NCBI RefSeq assembly: GCF_001909285.1
Contig: NZ_MRSV01000001.1
Location: 1,737,051-1,801,050, forward strand
Direction: 5' to 3'
DNA: 64,000 nt
Source: Exiguobacterium profundum
GTDB lineage: Bacteria > Bacillota > Bacilli > Exiguobacteriales > Exiguobacteriaceae
Every line of letters begins with the position of its first letter. The first letter of the stretch is position 1. Below, piece by piece: positions 25,502 to 33,947 of the stretch. Made by a program: the position numbers and the translations under genes. The notes under the pieces are model-generated. The model had not been told where the DNA came from. It ran no database searches and saw only the letters and a program-made list of their open reading frames with translations.

Positions 25502-27025
25502 ATGAACAACCAACTCATCAAACCGACGCACGTGACGACAGGGACGACACAGCTCATCGTCAATGCCGACTTAACCAAGGGGACGATCAGCAAGCACATT
25601 TATGGTCACTTCGCCGAGCATTTGGGTCGCTGTATTTATGAAGGGCTCTGGGTCGGTCCTGAGTCGCCGATTCCAAACACGGATGGTATTCGCAACGACG
25701 TGCTCGCCGCCTTGAAAAAATTGAACATTCCGGTCCTTCGTTGGCCGGGCGGCTGTTTTGCCGACGAATACCACTGGAAGGACGGGGTCGGTCCGAACGA
25801 GAACCGAAAACGGATGGTCAACACGCATTGGGGCGGGGTCGTCGAAAACAACCACTTCGGCACCCATGAATTCATGCGCCTCTGTGAATTGCTCGAGTGT
25901 GAACCGTACATCTGTGGGAACGTTGGAAGCGGGACGGTGCAAGAGATGTCGGAATGGGTAGAGTACATGACGTTCGGTGGCGAGTCACCGATGTCGAACT
26001 GGAGACAAGAGAACGGCCGGACCGAGCCGTGGGAACTCACGTACTTCGGCGTCGGGAATGAGAACTGGGGCTGCGGCGGCAACATGCGCCCGGAATATTA
26101 TGCGGACCTGTATCGCCGCTACCAGACGTACGTCCGCAACTATGACGGCAATAAACTCTATAAAATCGCCGGTGGGGCGAACATCGACGACTATAAATGG
26201 ACAGAGGTCCTGATGCGGGAAGCAGGGACGATGATGGACGGGCTCAGCCTCCATTACTACACGATCCCAGGTGACTTCTGGTTGGGCAAAGGCTCGGCTC
26301 TCGATTTCACGGAGGACGAATGGTTCATCACGTTGAAACGCGCCCTCCATATGGACGAGTTGATCACGAAACACGGCCAGATCATGGACCAGTATGACCC
26401 AGAAAAACGTGTCGGCTTGATCGTCGACGAGTGGGGCACTTGGTTCGATGTGGAGCCGGGGACGAACCCAGGTTTCTTGTATCAACAAAACTCGATTCGG
26501 GATGCACTCGTAGCTGCGGTCCACTTCAACATCTTCCATAACCATAACGACCGCGTTCATATGGCGAACATCGCTCAAATGGTCAACGTGTTGCAGGCGA
26601 TGATTTTGACAGAAGGAGACCGATTCATCCTCACGCCGACCTACCATGTGTTCGAGATGTACAGCGTCCACCAAGACGCCGAACGCGTCGAACTCGCCGC
26701 GCACACACGCAACTATATGGCCAAAGATGAAGCCATTCCGGCCGTGAACGCCACTGCTTCGCGAAATGCGGAAGGTGTGCTCCACATCAGCCTCTGCCAA
26801 CTCGACCACGAGCAAGGCGATACGGTCGAAATCGATTTGCGGGGAATCGGCACCGTCTCTGGCGTGTCGGCCCGGATTTTGACGGCAGACCATTTGAACG
26901 CCCATAACACGTTCGAACAGCCTGACCTCGTCTCACCACAGGACCATGATGTGACAGTCACGGAAGACAGCAAGCTCGTCCTCGATGTGCCGGCGATGAG
27001 CGTCATCACCATCGCGGTCCGCTGA
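25502..27025 (+). CDS. abfA: GH51 alpha-L-arabinofuranosidase
   Basis: A 507-residue cytoplasmic GH51 retaining enzyme that releases L-arabinose from arabino-oligosaccharides. The N-terminal [20 protein letters not shown] and [18 protein letters not shown] are family hallmarks. The acid/base is Glu187 in [10 protein letters not shown] and the nucleophile is Glu310 in [13 protein letters not shown] barrel is followed by a C-terminal beta domain. There is no signal peptide. GGAGGAG precedes the ATG. Confidence 0.94.
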   Translation: MNNQLIKPTHVTTGTTQLIVNADLTKGTISKHIYGHFAEHLGRCIYEGLWVGPESPIPNTDGIRNDVLAALKKLNIPVLRWPGGCFADEYHWKDGVGPNENRKRMVNTHWGGVVENNHFGTHEFMRLCELLECEPYICGNVGSGTVQEMSEWVEYMTFGGESPMSNWRQENGRTEPWELTYFGVGNENWGCGGNMRPEYYADLYRRYQTYVRNYDGNKLYKIAGGANIDDYKWTEVLMREAGTMMDGLSLHYYTIPGDFWLGKGSALDFTEDEWFITLKRALHMDELITKHGQIMDQYDPEKRVGLIVDEWGTWFDVEPGTNPGFLYQQNSIRDALVAAVHFNIFHNHNDRVHMANIAQMVNVLQAMILTEGDRFILTPTYHVFEMYSVHQDAERVELAAHTRNYMAKDEAIPAVNATASRNAEGVLHISLCQLDHEQGDTVEIDLRGIGTVSGVSARILTADHLNAHNTFEQPDLVSPQDHDVTVTEDSKLVLDVPAMSVITIAVR

Positions 27026-27026
27026 G

Positions 27027-27266
27027 ATGACAGTGGCGGAGACGCGGCGATGTCGGACCTGTACACCGCAAGCGACAGACCAAGACTGGCTGTTGACCAT
27101 CGATGCGGAAGTCATGGAGCAGGTGTCGGATACGGAATACGAGGCACGCCTCACCCATTGCGCGGCTTGCCCGTTCCAGCAACAAGATACTTGCTTGAAA
27201 TGTGGGTGTTACGTCTCGTATCGGGCACGACTCGCGACGAAGCACTGCCCAGTGAACGTTTGGTAA
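27027..27266 (+). CDS. Small Cys-rich protein (DUF6171-like)
   Basis: A 79-residue protein with CRTC at residues 9-12, then CAACP, TCLKCGCYVSYRARLATKHCP and a C-terminal Trp (the middle stretch read as TCLKCGCYV and RARLATKHCP). The eight or so Cys suggest one or two zinc or iron-sulfur sites. The pattern resembles DUF6171. The start codon lies one base after the abfA stop with no clear ribosome site, so translation is probably coupled to abfA. Its place inside an arabinose operon is unusual and its role unknown. Confidence 0.75.
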   Translation: MTVAETRRCRTCTPQATDQDWLLTIDAEVMEQVSDTEYEARLTHCAACPFQQQDTCLKCGCYVSYRARLATKHCPVNVW

Positions 27267-27281
27267 AAAGGAGTGGATGTC

Positions 27282-28286
27282 ATGAAGCGGCAACTAGAAA
27301 CAGCGATTGACGAGTCGACGATCACGCTCGAGAACGATGTGTATCGATTGAACATATTGACTTACGGAGCGACGTTGCAAGAATTTTCGATTCAGGACGA
27401 CGGCTGGAAAAATATCGTCTTGTCGTACGACACAGTCGAGGCGTACATGCAGGACACGTATTATTTGGGTGCGACGATCGGACGGGTCGCCGGACGGATC
27501 GACCAGAGTACGTTCGACCTGGATGGTGTGACGTATCACGTGCCCGCAAATGAAGGTGTCCATCACCTTCACGGCGGAGAAGGATTGCACCGTCACGTCT
27601 GGACGGTCGAACAGAGAACATCCGACCGTGTGACACTTCATTACGTCAGCCCGGACGGAGAGAACGGATATCCCGGGACACTCGACGTCCGCGCCACGTT
27701 CGAACTGGTCGACCACGGCGTCACCATCACATACGAGGCGACCTCTGATCAAGATACGGTGTGTGATTTGACGAACCATACGTATTTCAACTTGAGCGGA
27801 GGTGAGCGGGACATCTTGAACCATGAGCTCACGTTGTCCGCCGACACGTTCGCTGAGCTGCGGGATGATTTGATTCCGACGGGTCGCTTGCTTGAAGTCG
27901 ATCAGACAGCGTTTGATTTCCGGTCTGGTCGTGTCTTGGCGGACGGCCTCGAGTCAACCCATCCACAAAACGAATTGGTCAACGGTTATGACCATCCGTT
28001 CGTCTTCGCGGAGCGACGGGAAGCGAGACTCTATGAGCGAGCGTCACAGCGAGAGTTGACGATCTCGACGACGGCCCCCGCCATCGTCCTCTATTCGGGC
28101 AATCAGATGAACGAGACGACTTCATTGCGTGAAGGGACGTCGAGACGTCACTACGGCGTCTGTTTGGAACCGCAACACCTCCCAGATGCGGTTCACCACG
28201 AGACGTTCCCGTCGATTCGCTTGAAGGCAGGAAACACGTACCGTTGGCAAACGACGTACCGCGTCGAGACAGGAGTCAGCCGATGA
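27282..28286 (+). CDS. galM: Aldose 1-epimerase (mutarotase)
   Basis: A 334-residue GalM-family enzyme that interconverts alpha and beta anomers of free sugars, here probably L-arabinose released by the arabinosidases. Seen are GATIGRVAGRID, HHLHGGEGLHRHVW with the conserved His, LTNHTYFNLSGG with the catalytic His, and YSGNQMN and GVCLEPQHLPDAVH with the catalytic Glu. AAAGGAG precedes the ATG at 27282. The stop overlaps the araM start (ATGA). Confidence 0.93.
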   Translation: MKRQLETAIDESTITLENDVYRLNILTYGATLQEFSIQDDGWKNIVLSYDTVEAYMQDTYYLGATIGRVAGRIDQSTFDLDGVTYHVPANEGVHHLHGGEGLHRHVWTVEQRTSDRVTLHYVSPDGENGYPGTLDVRATFELVDHGVTITYEATSDQDTVCDLTNHTYFNLSGGERDILNHELTLSADTFAELRDDLIPTGRLLEVDQTAFDFRSGRVLADGLESTHPQNELVNGYDHPFVFAERREARLYERASQRELTISTTAPAIVLYSGNQMNETTSLREGTSRRHYGVCLEPQHLPDAVHHETFPSIRLKAGNTYRWQTTYRVETGVSR

Positions 28287-29452
28287 ACCTCGAACAGATT
28301 AACGAACACGTTCAAGCTTGTGATTGCGGGAACCCCCATCACGCAATCACGATTGAACGGATGGTCGCGTCTGAACATGTTTGGGTCGAATTGGCTGCGT
28401 TCGTCCACGAAAAAGAGTGGAGCCGTCTCCTTGTCGTCGCCGACACGAATACCGAACGCGTCGGGTTTCTCCCGCTACGAGAAGCCTTGATGGACATCGG
28501 AGTTGATGTGTCGCTCGTCTCGCTCCAAGCGGATGAGCAAGGCGACGTGTTGGCGGAGGAGCGCTCGGTCGTACAAGTATTGCTTCAACAAGATGAAACC
28601 GTCGACGCGCTCATTGCGCTAGGGGCCGGCACGATTCATGACGTCACCCGGTTCTGTGCGGCCAAAACGAAAGTACCGTTCATCTCGGTGCCGACCGCTC
28701 CGTCAGTGGACGGCTTCACGTCGAAAGGGGCCCCTCTCATTGTGAGAGGCAAGAAAATCACGTACCAGCTCGTGTACCCGATTGCCGTGTTCGTCCCGAG
28801 TCAGGTGATTCGAAAGGCGCCGGACGTGTTGATTGCGGCCGGGGTCGGCGATATGCTCGGGAAATACACGTCCTTGTTGGACTGGCGGTTCGGAGCATTT
28901 GACGGCGGTGAGCCGTTTTGTCCGGTCGCCGCATCGTTGACGGAACAGGCGTTACAATCGTGTGTGGACGCCTTGCCTGCCATCTATAAACGAGACGCGG
29001 ACGGGTTGGATCAACTGATGGAGTCGCTGTTGTTGTCCGGAGTCGCCATGTTGATTTTCGGTCATTCGCATCCAGCTTCCGGTGGTGAGCATCACTTGTC
29101 CCACTATTGGGAGATGGACTTTATCGCCAACCATCGTCCGGCGGTCCTCCATGGAACGAAAGTCGCCATCGCCACGATGGAACTCATCGATTCCTATAAA
29201 ACAATGATGCTCGAACGGCCCGACACGCCAGACGCGCTACGGGCATGGGCCGAGCAGATGCCGACAAGCCAAGAGCTCGAACACATCTTCCACGCGTTAC
29301 AGTCACCGCTGCGGCCGGACGAGATCGGGGTCTCCTCGCTCTTATTAGCGAGTAGCAAGCGAGAGGCGTACCGTTTGAGAGAACGACACACACTGTTAAA
29401 ACATATGAGTTTGAACCGAACACAATCTGAGGTAGGGGAGCGTTCTTTATGA
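28283..29452 (+). CDS. araM: AraM-type glycerol-1-phosphate dehydrogenase
   Basis: A 389-residue member of the iron-containing/glycerol-1-phosphate dehydrogenase family. In B. subtilis AraM makes sn-glycerol 1-phosphate from dihydroxyacetone phosphate with NADH and Ni2+, though the gene sits in the ara operon. Seen are LIALGAGTIHDVTRFCA (cofactor), SVPTAPSVDGFTSKGAPL, and the metal site residues in GVGDMLGKYTSLLDW, GHSHPASGGEHHLSHYWEM and VLHGTKVA. The start overlaps galM by 4 bases, with AGGAG before it. The link between arabinose use and glycerol 1-phosphate remains unexplained. Confidence 0.92.
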   Translation: MNLEQINEHVQACDCGNPHHAITIERMVASEHVWVELAAFVHEKEWSRLLVVADTNTERVGFLPLREALMDIGVDVSLVSLQADEQGDVLAEERSVVQVLLQQDETVDALIALGAGTIHDVTRFCAAKTKVPFISVPTAPSVDGFTSKGAPLIVRGKKITYQLVYPIAVFVPSQVIRKAPDVLIAAGVGDMLGKYTSLLDWRFGAFDGGEPFCPVAASLTEQALQSCVDALPAIYKRDADGLDQLMESLLLSGVAMLIFGHSHPASGGEHHLSHYWEMDFIANHRPAVLHGTKVAIATMELIDSYKTMMLERPDTPDALRAWAEQMPTSQELEHIFHALQSPLRPDEIGVSSLLLASSKREAYRLRERHTLLKHMSLNRTQSEVGERSL

Positions 29453-30396
29453 GAGAGACGATCACAAATCCGCTAGTGGAACAACGAGCGGACCCATGGA
29501 TCATGCGCCATACAGATGGCTATTATTACTTCACGGCCTCGTTGCCAGACTTCACGGGCATCCCGCTCCGTCGGGCGAAGACGCTCGCGGCTTTGACCGA
29601 GGCCGACGAACGAGTCGTCTGGACTAAACGTGAGACGGGTATCATGAGTGCGAACATTTGGGCCCCGGAATTACATCACATCCAAGGGAAATGGTACCTC
29701 TATTTTGCGGCCGCGCGAGAAGATCACGTCTTCGATCATCGGATGTATGTGCTCGAGAACAGCTCGGCGAATCCGCTAGAAGGGGAATGGATTGAAAAAG
29801 GACAGATCCGGACTTGGTGCGAATCGTTCGCGCTTGATGCGACGACGTTCGAGCACGAGGGACGCCTCTATTATGTGTGGGCCCAAAAAGACCCGTCCAT
29901 CGATGGCAACTCGAACCTCTACATCTCGGAGATGGCGAACCCGTGGACGCTCACGGGGCCACAGACGATGATTGCGACGCCGGAGTATGACTGGGAGAAG
30001 GTCGGTTTCCTCGTGAACGAAGGCCCGGCCGTATTGAAGCGAAATGGTCACATCTATATCACGTTCTCTGCGAGTGCGACGGACCATCACTACTGCATGG
30101 GCCTCCTGCGCGCTGAGGGGACGAGCAATCTATTGGACGCGGCGAGTTGGACGAAACATCCGGAACCGGTCTTCGGAACCGATGAAGCGGCCAGTCAATT
30201 CGGACCGGGTCACAACAGTTTTACGATGCTAGATGACGGGACGGACATGCTCGTCTATCATGCCCGTAACTATAAAGAAATTGTCGGGGACCCGCTCTGG
30301 GACCCGAACCGACATACGCGTGTCCAACCGTTCATGTGGGATGAAGTCGGCCCAGTGTTCGGCCGACCGATTCGTGACGAGGAGGCTGTACGATGA
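29449..30396 (+). CDS. GH43 family glycosidase, cytoplasmic (copy 1)
   Basis: A 315-residue single-domain GH43 propeller without signal peptide, like exo-alpha-L-arabinofuranosidases of the GH43_26 type. Catalytic candidates are Asp in QRADPWIM (base), Asp in SFALDATTFEH, and Glu in FLVNEGPAVL (acid). The 3' end has FGPGHNSFT and DPLWDPNRHTRVQ. It overlaps araM by 4 bases. It is ~60% identical by eye to the next gene, so the pair arose by tandem duplication. Confidence 0.88.
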   Translation: MRETITNPLVEQRADPWIMRHTDGYYYFTASLPDFTGIPLRRAKTLAALTEADERVVWTKRETGIMSANIWAPELHHIQGKWYLYFAAAREDHVFDHRMYVLENSSANPLEGEWIEKGQIRTWCESFALDATTFEHEGRLYYVWAQKDPSIDGNSNLYISEMANPWTLTGPQTMIATPEYDWEKVGFLVNEGPAVLKRNGHIYITFSASATDHHYCMGLLRAEGTSNLLDAASWTKHPEPVFGTDEAASQFGPGHNSFTMLDDGTDMLVYHARNYKEIVGDPLWDPNRHTRVQPFMWDEVGPVFGRPIRDEEAVR

Positions 30397-31337
30397 AGCA
30401 AGTAGAAGATCGACATTTGATAGTAGAACAGCGGGCCGACCCGTGGGTATATTTGCATACGGATGGCTACTACTACTTCACGGCCTCGGTGCCTGAGTAT
30501 GACTTGATTGAGCTACGCCGCGCCAAGTCGCTTCAAGCGCTTCGGACGGCCGATCCGGTGACCGCATGGGTGAAACACGAGACGGGTCCGATGAGCGACT
30601 TGATTTGGGCGCCTGAACTGCACCACATTCATGGCAAGTGGTATCTCTATTTTGCGGCCGCGAAATCGCGGGACATCGTCAACGGTCTGTTCGATCATCG
30701 CATGTTCGTGTTAGAGAACGAATCAACGAATCCGCTCGAAGGAGAGTGGATCAAAAAAGGGCAGGTCCAGACCGAATGGGATTCGTTTGCCCTTGACGCG
30801 ACCGTGTTTGAGCATAAAGGGACTCACTATTTGGTGTGGGCCCAAAAAGACCCGTCTATCGACGGAAACTCAAATGTATACATCGCCGAGCTCGAAAACC
30901 CATGGACGATTAAATTGCCACAAGTCATGTTGACGAAGCCTGAGTATGACTGGGAGACTCGTGGTTTCCTCGTCAATGAGGGGGCCGCCGTGTTGAAGCG
31001 GAACGGCCACATCTTCATCACGTATTCGGCGAGTGCGACCGATGAGAACTACTGCATGGGCATGTTGTGCGCCTCGGATGACGCTGACTTGTTGAACCCG
31101 GCATCGTGGTCGAAATCGTTCCGGCCTGTGTTCCAGACGAATGCCGACGTGAATCAATTCGGGCCGGGTCACAATAGCTTTACCGTGAATGAGAAGGGAG
31201 AAGATGTCCTGATCTATCATGCTCGGACGTATACAGAAATTGAAGGGGATCCCCTCTACGACCCGAACCGTCATGCGCGCGCACAAGTGTTCACGTGGAA
31301 TGAAGAAGGGCGCCCGGAGTTTGGGTCTCCTCAATGA
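30393..31337 (+). CDS. GH43 family glycosidase, cytoplasmic (copy 2)
   Basis: A 314-residue paralogue of the previous gene with the same catalytic pattern: QRADPWVY, SFALDATVFEH and FLVNEGAAVL. Differences cluster in the loop after the third strand (SRDIVNGLFDHRM is longer here), which may change linkage or length preference. It overlaps the upstream gene by 4 bases (ATGA) and is the last gene of the arabinose operon. No clear intrinsic terminator follows. Confidence 0.88.
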   Translation: MKQVEDRHLIVEQRADPWVYLHTDGYYYFTASVPEYDLIELRRAKSLQALRTADPVTAWVKHETGPMSDLIWAPELHHIHGKWYLYFAAAKSRDIVNGLFDHRMFVLENESTNPLEGEWIKKGQVQTEWDSFALDATVFEHKGTHYLVWAQKDPSIDGNSNVYIAELENPWTIKLPQVMLTKPEYDWETRGFLVNEGAAVLKRNGHIFITYSASATDENYCMGMLCASDDADLLNPASWSKSFRPVFQTNADVNQFGPGHNSFTVNEKGEDVLIYHARTYTEIEGDPLYDPNRHARAQVFTWNEEGRPEFGSPQ

Positions 31338-31439
31338 GAAATAAAACCATTTAAGTGATTGATGCCATATCTTATCATTCAGAGAATATATGCACAAAGC
31401 AGGTTGATAAACATAATTTTTAACCAATATAAATGATGT

Positions 31440-31628
31440 TTAAGTAAGTGTGATTGCCGGCCAATAGATACATTTGTCGACAATTTTACTTACTTGTTTG
31501 AGGAGAAATTGGAGATGTTCCCAGATTTTTTCCGGACTCTCAAGGTAGCTGTCGAGCTCTTGTCCTATTTAGTCCGATAGTGTTTCGAGATTGGCTCTCC
31601 GTTCTTCGTTCGTCTTCATCTTGGCCAT
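31440..31628 (-). pseudogene. Fragment resembling the ArdC-type (DUF1738) N-terminus
   Basis: On the minus strand the segment from ATG 31628 reads MAKMKTNEERRANLETLSD, a TAA stop, then IGQELDSYLESPEKIWEHL and QFL. This resembles the N-terminal domain of ArdC-like antirestriction/primase proteins of plasmids and integrative elements, but the rest is missing and the frame is broken. It implies an old insertion or plasmid-derived segment. The assignment rests on pattern alone. Confidence 0.35.
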
Positions 31629-31682
31629 CGCATCAGATTCCTTCATTTAGCAAGTCAGTGACAGACTTGTAGTATCCGTAAA

Positions 31683-31898
31683 TTAGTTCAGTTCACATTC
31701 GAGTTGTGGCGATGATTCTGGGATGTCGAGTAACAGCCATGTCCGTTCGAAATTGATGGGAAGCAAGACTATCTCGCAATACGAAATATCATTTAATAGA
31801 TGATGGTCAGATACGGATATCCGGATGTTGTACAGTTTTCCATAGATAAGAACCGTGACGGTTTTCGGCTGAAGCGTCAGCAGTTGTCCCATCGTCAA
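31683..31898 (-). pseudogene. Small unrecognised reading frame, probably decayed
   Basis: A 71-codon frame with a beta-strand-rich product (VTVLIYGKLYNIRISVSD, YCEIVLLPINFERTWLLLDI). The likely start (31898, MTMGQLL) has no good ribosome site. It lies between the ArdC-like fragment and another small frame on the same strand, in DNA that looks degraded. It is not recognised. Confidence 0.3.
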
Positions 31899-31941
31899 CG
31901 GACGGACGAGTGGTCACATAAGATTCATCTGCTCTCATAAG

Positions 31942-32112
31942 TTAGTGTGTCCTTCTATTGCTTTTGGTACTCAATGGGTTCCCGCACGACACTTGCTTAT
32001 TGATTAAGTCATCGACATGATGGGAAATTTGTGTACTGATTGAGCGTCGGACCGAATTTTTGATGGATTCACTCTTCTCATTCATCTGTTGCTCTTTCGC
32101 CAGTTTACGCAT
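31942..32112 (-). pseudogene. Small unrecognised reading frame, probably decayed
   Basis: A 56-codon frame beginning MRKLAKEQQMNEKSESIKN, basic and predicted helical. There is no clear ribosome site. It belongs to the degraded 31.4-32.3 kb segment; the rest of that segment (about 31340-31440 and 32113-32270) shows no gene or repeat. Confidence 0.25.
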
Positions 32113-32275
32113 CTAAAAGAGTATAACGTTGCCGAACGAGTTGACGTCCAGCGGAGGATATTCTGATTCTCTTGCGCAAACTTGAAGGTGTCGCGGACGG
32201 CGAAACGCTTTGCATATACGCAATTGAAGATTGATGATTGCTTTATATTATTTCAGCCGATTTCAAATGAAAAGA

Positions 32276-32300
32276 GGGTGGCCGATTCATTCAGCCACCC
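32276..32300 (-). terminator. Terminator of the DM13 gene
   Basis: On the minus strand GGGTGGC / GCCACCC with an 11-base loop, followed by TCTTTTC. Confidence 0.8.
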
Positions 32301-32310
32301 TTCAGTCTGT

Positions 32311-32835
32311 TCATTCACTTGATCCAGTCAGTTCTCCCGTCCCGAACGTCGCGCTGAACGCACGGCACCAGATGACGACGGTGTTGTACTCTTCTAGATT
32401 CACATCCTTAGGGATCAAATAGTTTTGATTCCCGATGTTTCCTTTTAAGGCCCCTAGACTGACGCCTTCGGTCGTCTCCTGTCCTGGTTTCGTCAAATAG
32501 ACGAATAAATCAGGACCGTTTGTCGTCTCAAATTCTTCAAATCGGAGGTACGTCCCGTCTTCTGCCTCGACCGAGCGGATTGTGCCGGTCGTCTTATAAT
32601 TTTTCTCCCCGTCCATGAACACACCCGCTACTTCGGTTGGACTCGGTTGTGCTTCCGGTGTGTCGGACGTCTCTTGATCTGATTCCTCTTCCTCTGGAGC
32701 TGGTGATTCGACTGCTGTCGGCGGCAATCCTTCATCGACCGTCTCGGTTAAGAATAGTGGGGAGATGAGCCACCAGGCAACAGCGATTACGGCTACGCCA
32801 ATCACACCGATGATGAGTTTCGTGCTTGTTTTCAT
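32311..32835 (-). CDS. Membrane-anchored DM13 domain protein
   Basis: A 174-residue protein: an N-terminal membrane anchor (residues 5-30), an acidic Pro/Glu-rich linker (about 35-70), and an outward-facing DM13 domain. DM13 signs are YKTTGTIRSVE, LRFEEFETTNGPDLFVYL, LGALKGNIGNQNYLIP and VVIWCRAFSATFG, with the single conserved Cys near residue 158. DM13 domains are proposed to carry redox or haem-related functions. The start has AAAGGAGGA upstream. No redox partner gene adjoins it. Confidence 0.88.
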   Translation of the reverse strand: MKTSTKLIIGVIGVAVIAVAWWLISPLFLTETVDEGLPPTAVESPAPEEEESDQETSDTPEAQPSPTEVAGVFMDGEKNYKTTGTIRSVEAEDGTYLRFEEFETTNGPDLFVYLTKPGQETTEGVSLGALKGNIGNQNYLIPKDVNLEEYNTVVIWCRAFSATFGTGELTGSSE

Positions 32836-32903
32836 ATATGAGTCCTCCTTTTCGGATGTATGAACCGTTATTTCCCATTTCCCGATTAATGTGCTAATTA
32901 AAA

Positions 32904-32927
32904 GACGCGAATGCTAGCATTCGCGTC
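32904..32927 (-). terminator. Terminator of msrA
   Basis: A perfect 24-base palindrome (GACGCGAATGCT / AGCATTCGCGTC), followed on the minus strand by TTTTAATTAG. Confidence 0.9.
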
Positions 32928-32936
32928 TGATGACCG

Positions 32937-33461
32937 TTATACAGTTTCCGTCCAGTTTTCCTCGATGAACTCGTCGCGTCCCGAGATGGCCCGGTCTTCC
33001 TTATAATGCTTCGGATTCTTTTTATGATAATCCTGATGGTAGTCTTCTGCAGCGAAGAACGTCGTCGCCGGAATGATTTTCGTGACAATCGGAGCCGTGA
33101 AACGACCACTTGCCGCCAACACATCGCGACTCGCCTCAGCCGCGATTCGTTGTTCTTCCGTGTGATAGAAGATGGCTGGGGCATACTGAGGTCCCCGGTC
33201 TTGGAATTGACCACCATCGTCCGTCGGGTCTGTCTGAATCCAATACAGCTCAAGAAGACGTTCATACGAGAATAATGCTGGATCATATGTGATTTGAACG
33301 ACCTCGAAGTGCCCCGTCGTCCCGGTTTTCACTTGTTCATACGTCGGATTGTCGACCTGTCCGCCCATATAGCCGGATACGATGCCTTCGATCCCTGGTA
33401 ATTCTTCAAATGGTGTCACCATGCACCAAAAACAGCCGCCTGCGAATGTTGCTTTTTCCAT
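32937..33461 (-). CDS. msrA: Peptide-methionine (S)-S-oxide reductase MsrA
   Basis: A 174-residue enzyme that reduces the S-epimer of methionine sulfoxide in proteins. The active site is seen at the N-terminus as FAGGCFWCMV (nucleophilic Cys10 and neighbouring Cys13), followed by GIEGIVSGYMGG, TGHFEVVQITYDP and the C-terminal YHQDYHKKNP. There is no fused MsrB. A SAM riboswitch in its leader ties expression to methionine/SAM status. The gene is monocistronic between its riboswitch and a strong terminator. Confidence 0.94.
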   Translation of the reverse strand: MEKATFAGGCFWCMVTPFEELPGIEGIVSGYMGGQVDNPTYEQVKTGTTGHFEVVQITYDPALFSYERLLELYWIQTDPTDDGGQFQDRGPQYAPAIFYHTEEQRIAAEASRDVLAASGRFTAPIVTKIIPATTFFAAEDYHQDYHKKNPKHYKEDRAISGRDEFIEENWTETV

Positions 33462-33491
33462 ACTGTCGTTCCCTCCAAATCGTCATTCAAC

Positions 33492-33526
33492 AAAAAAGCG
33501 CTCACGTCGGATGACATGAGCGCTTT
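33492..33526 (-). terminator. SAM riboswitch terminator
   Basis: On the minus strand AAGCGCTCA / TGAGCGCTT with a 12-base loop followed by TTTTTT, between the S-box and msrA. Confidence 0.88.
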
Positions 33527-33632
33527 CGTCATATCGTCCAAGGTTTCCCTTGCTGGTCGTAGCACCTTGCCTAAGGCAGGTTGCTGTGAAGTCGCGGAGC
33601 CAGATCTCTCGTTCACTCTTGATATCGATATG
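33527..33632 (-). promoter_or_regulatory. SAM-I riboswitch (S-box) before msrA
   Basis: The minus strand has the S-box landmarks in order: TATCAAGAG at the 5' side of P1, CTGGCTC, CACAGCAACCTGCC with GGCAAGGTGCTACGACCAGC in the P3/P4 region, and CCTTGG...GATAT closing P1. The terminator at 33492-33526 follows. SAM binding would stop transcription of msrA. Confidence 0.88.
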
Positions 33633-33646
33633 TAGTTGGTGAGAGC

Positions 33647-33676
33647 ATCATACCACCCTCAAAATACATTCGTCAA
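33647..33676 (-). promoter_or_regulatory. Promoter of the S-box/msrA transcript
   Basis: On the minus strand TTGACG (33676-33671), an 18-base spacer and TATGAT (33652-33647). The -35 box overlaps the stop codon of the small membrane protein gene upstream. Confidence 0.7.
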
Positions 33677-33834
33677 TGATTCGGTTTTCGTTTCAACTGA
33701 AAAACCGTCAAGACGATGATGAACCCGATCAACCCGATGGAAATGAGTGGACCATACGGCACATTCTCCCCGTATATCTGTAGGAAAAATAGACCGAATA
33801 CGGCAAGCAACACAAAGACATAGGAGCGAGTCAT
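33673..33834 (-). CDS. Small two-helix membrane protein
   Basis: A 53-residue protein with two transmembrane helices (about residues 5-20 and 29-46) joined by the turn GENVPYGPL and ending in the basic tail QLKRKPNH. The ATG at 33834 follows GGAGG by 6 bases. It is not a recognised family. Its own promoter and ribosome site suggest it is expressed. Confidence 0.6.
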   Translation of the reverse strand: MTRSYVFVLLAVFGLFFLQIYGENVPYGPLISIGLIGFIIVLTVFQLKRKPNH

Positions 33835-33947
33835 TGGGACCTCCAGTTTTTTCTTTTTTTTTTCAAGAACACATCGACTTGGCGATACGAAAAGGAAATC
33901 AGACGTAGAGCACGAATAAAGGGAGAGAGGTAAAGGAGGAATGCATG

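Noticed and set aside
25985-26905. Long minus-strand frame of 306 codons opposite abfA
   Set aside because: It is the antisense shadow of a well-supported GH51 gene.
33416-33616. Minus-strand 66-codon frame before msrA
   Set aside because: It lies in the SAM riboswitch and its terminator.
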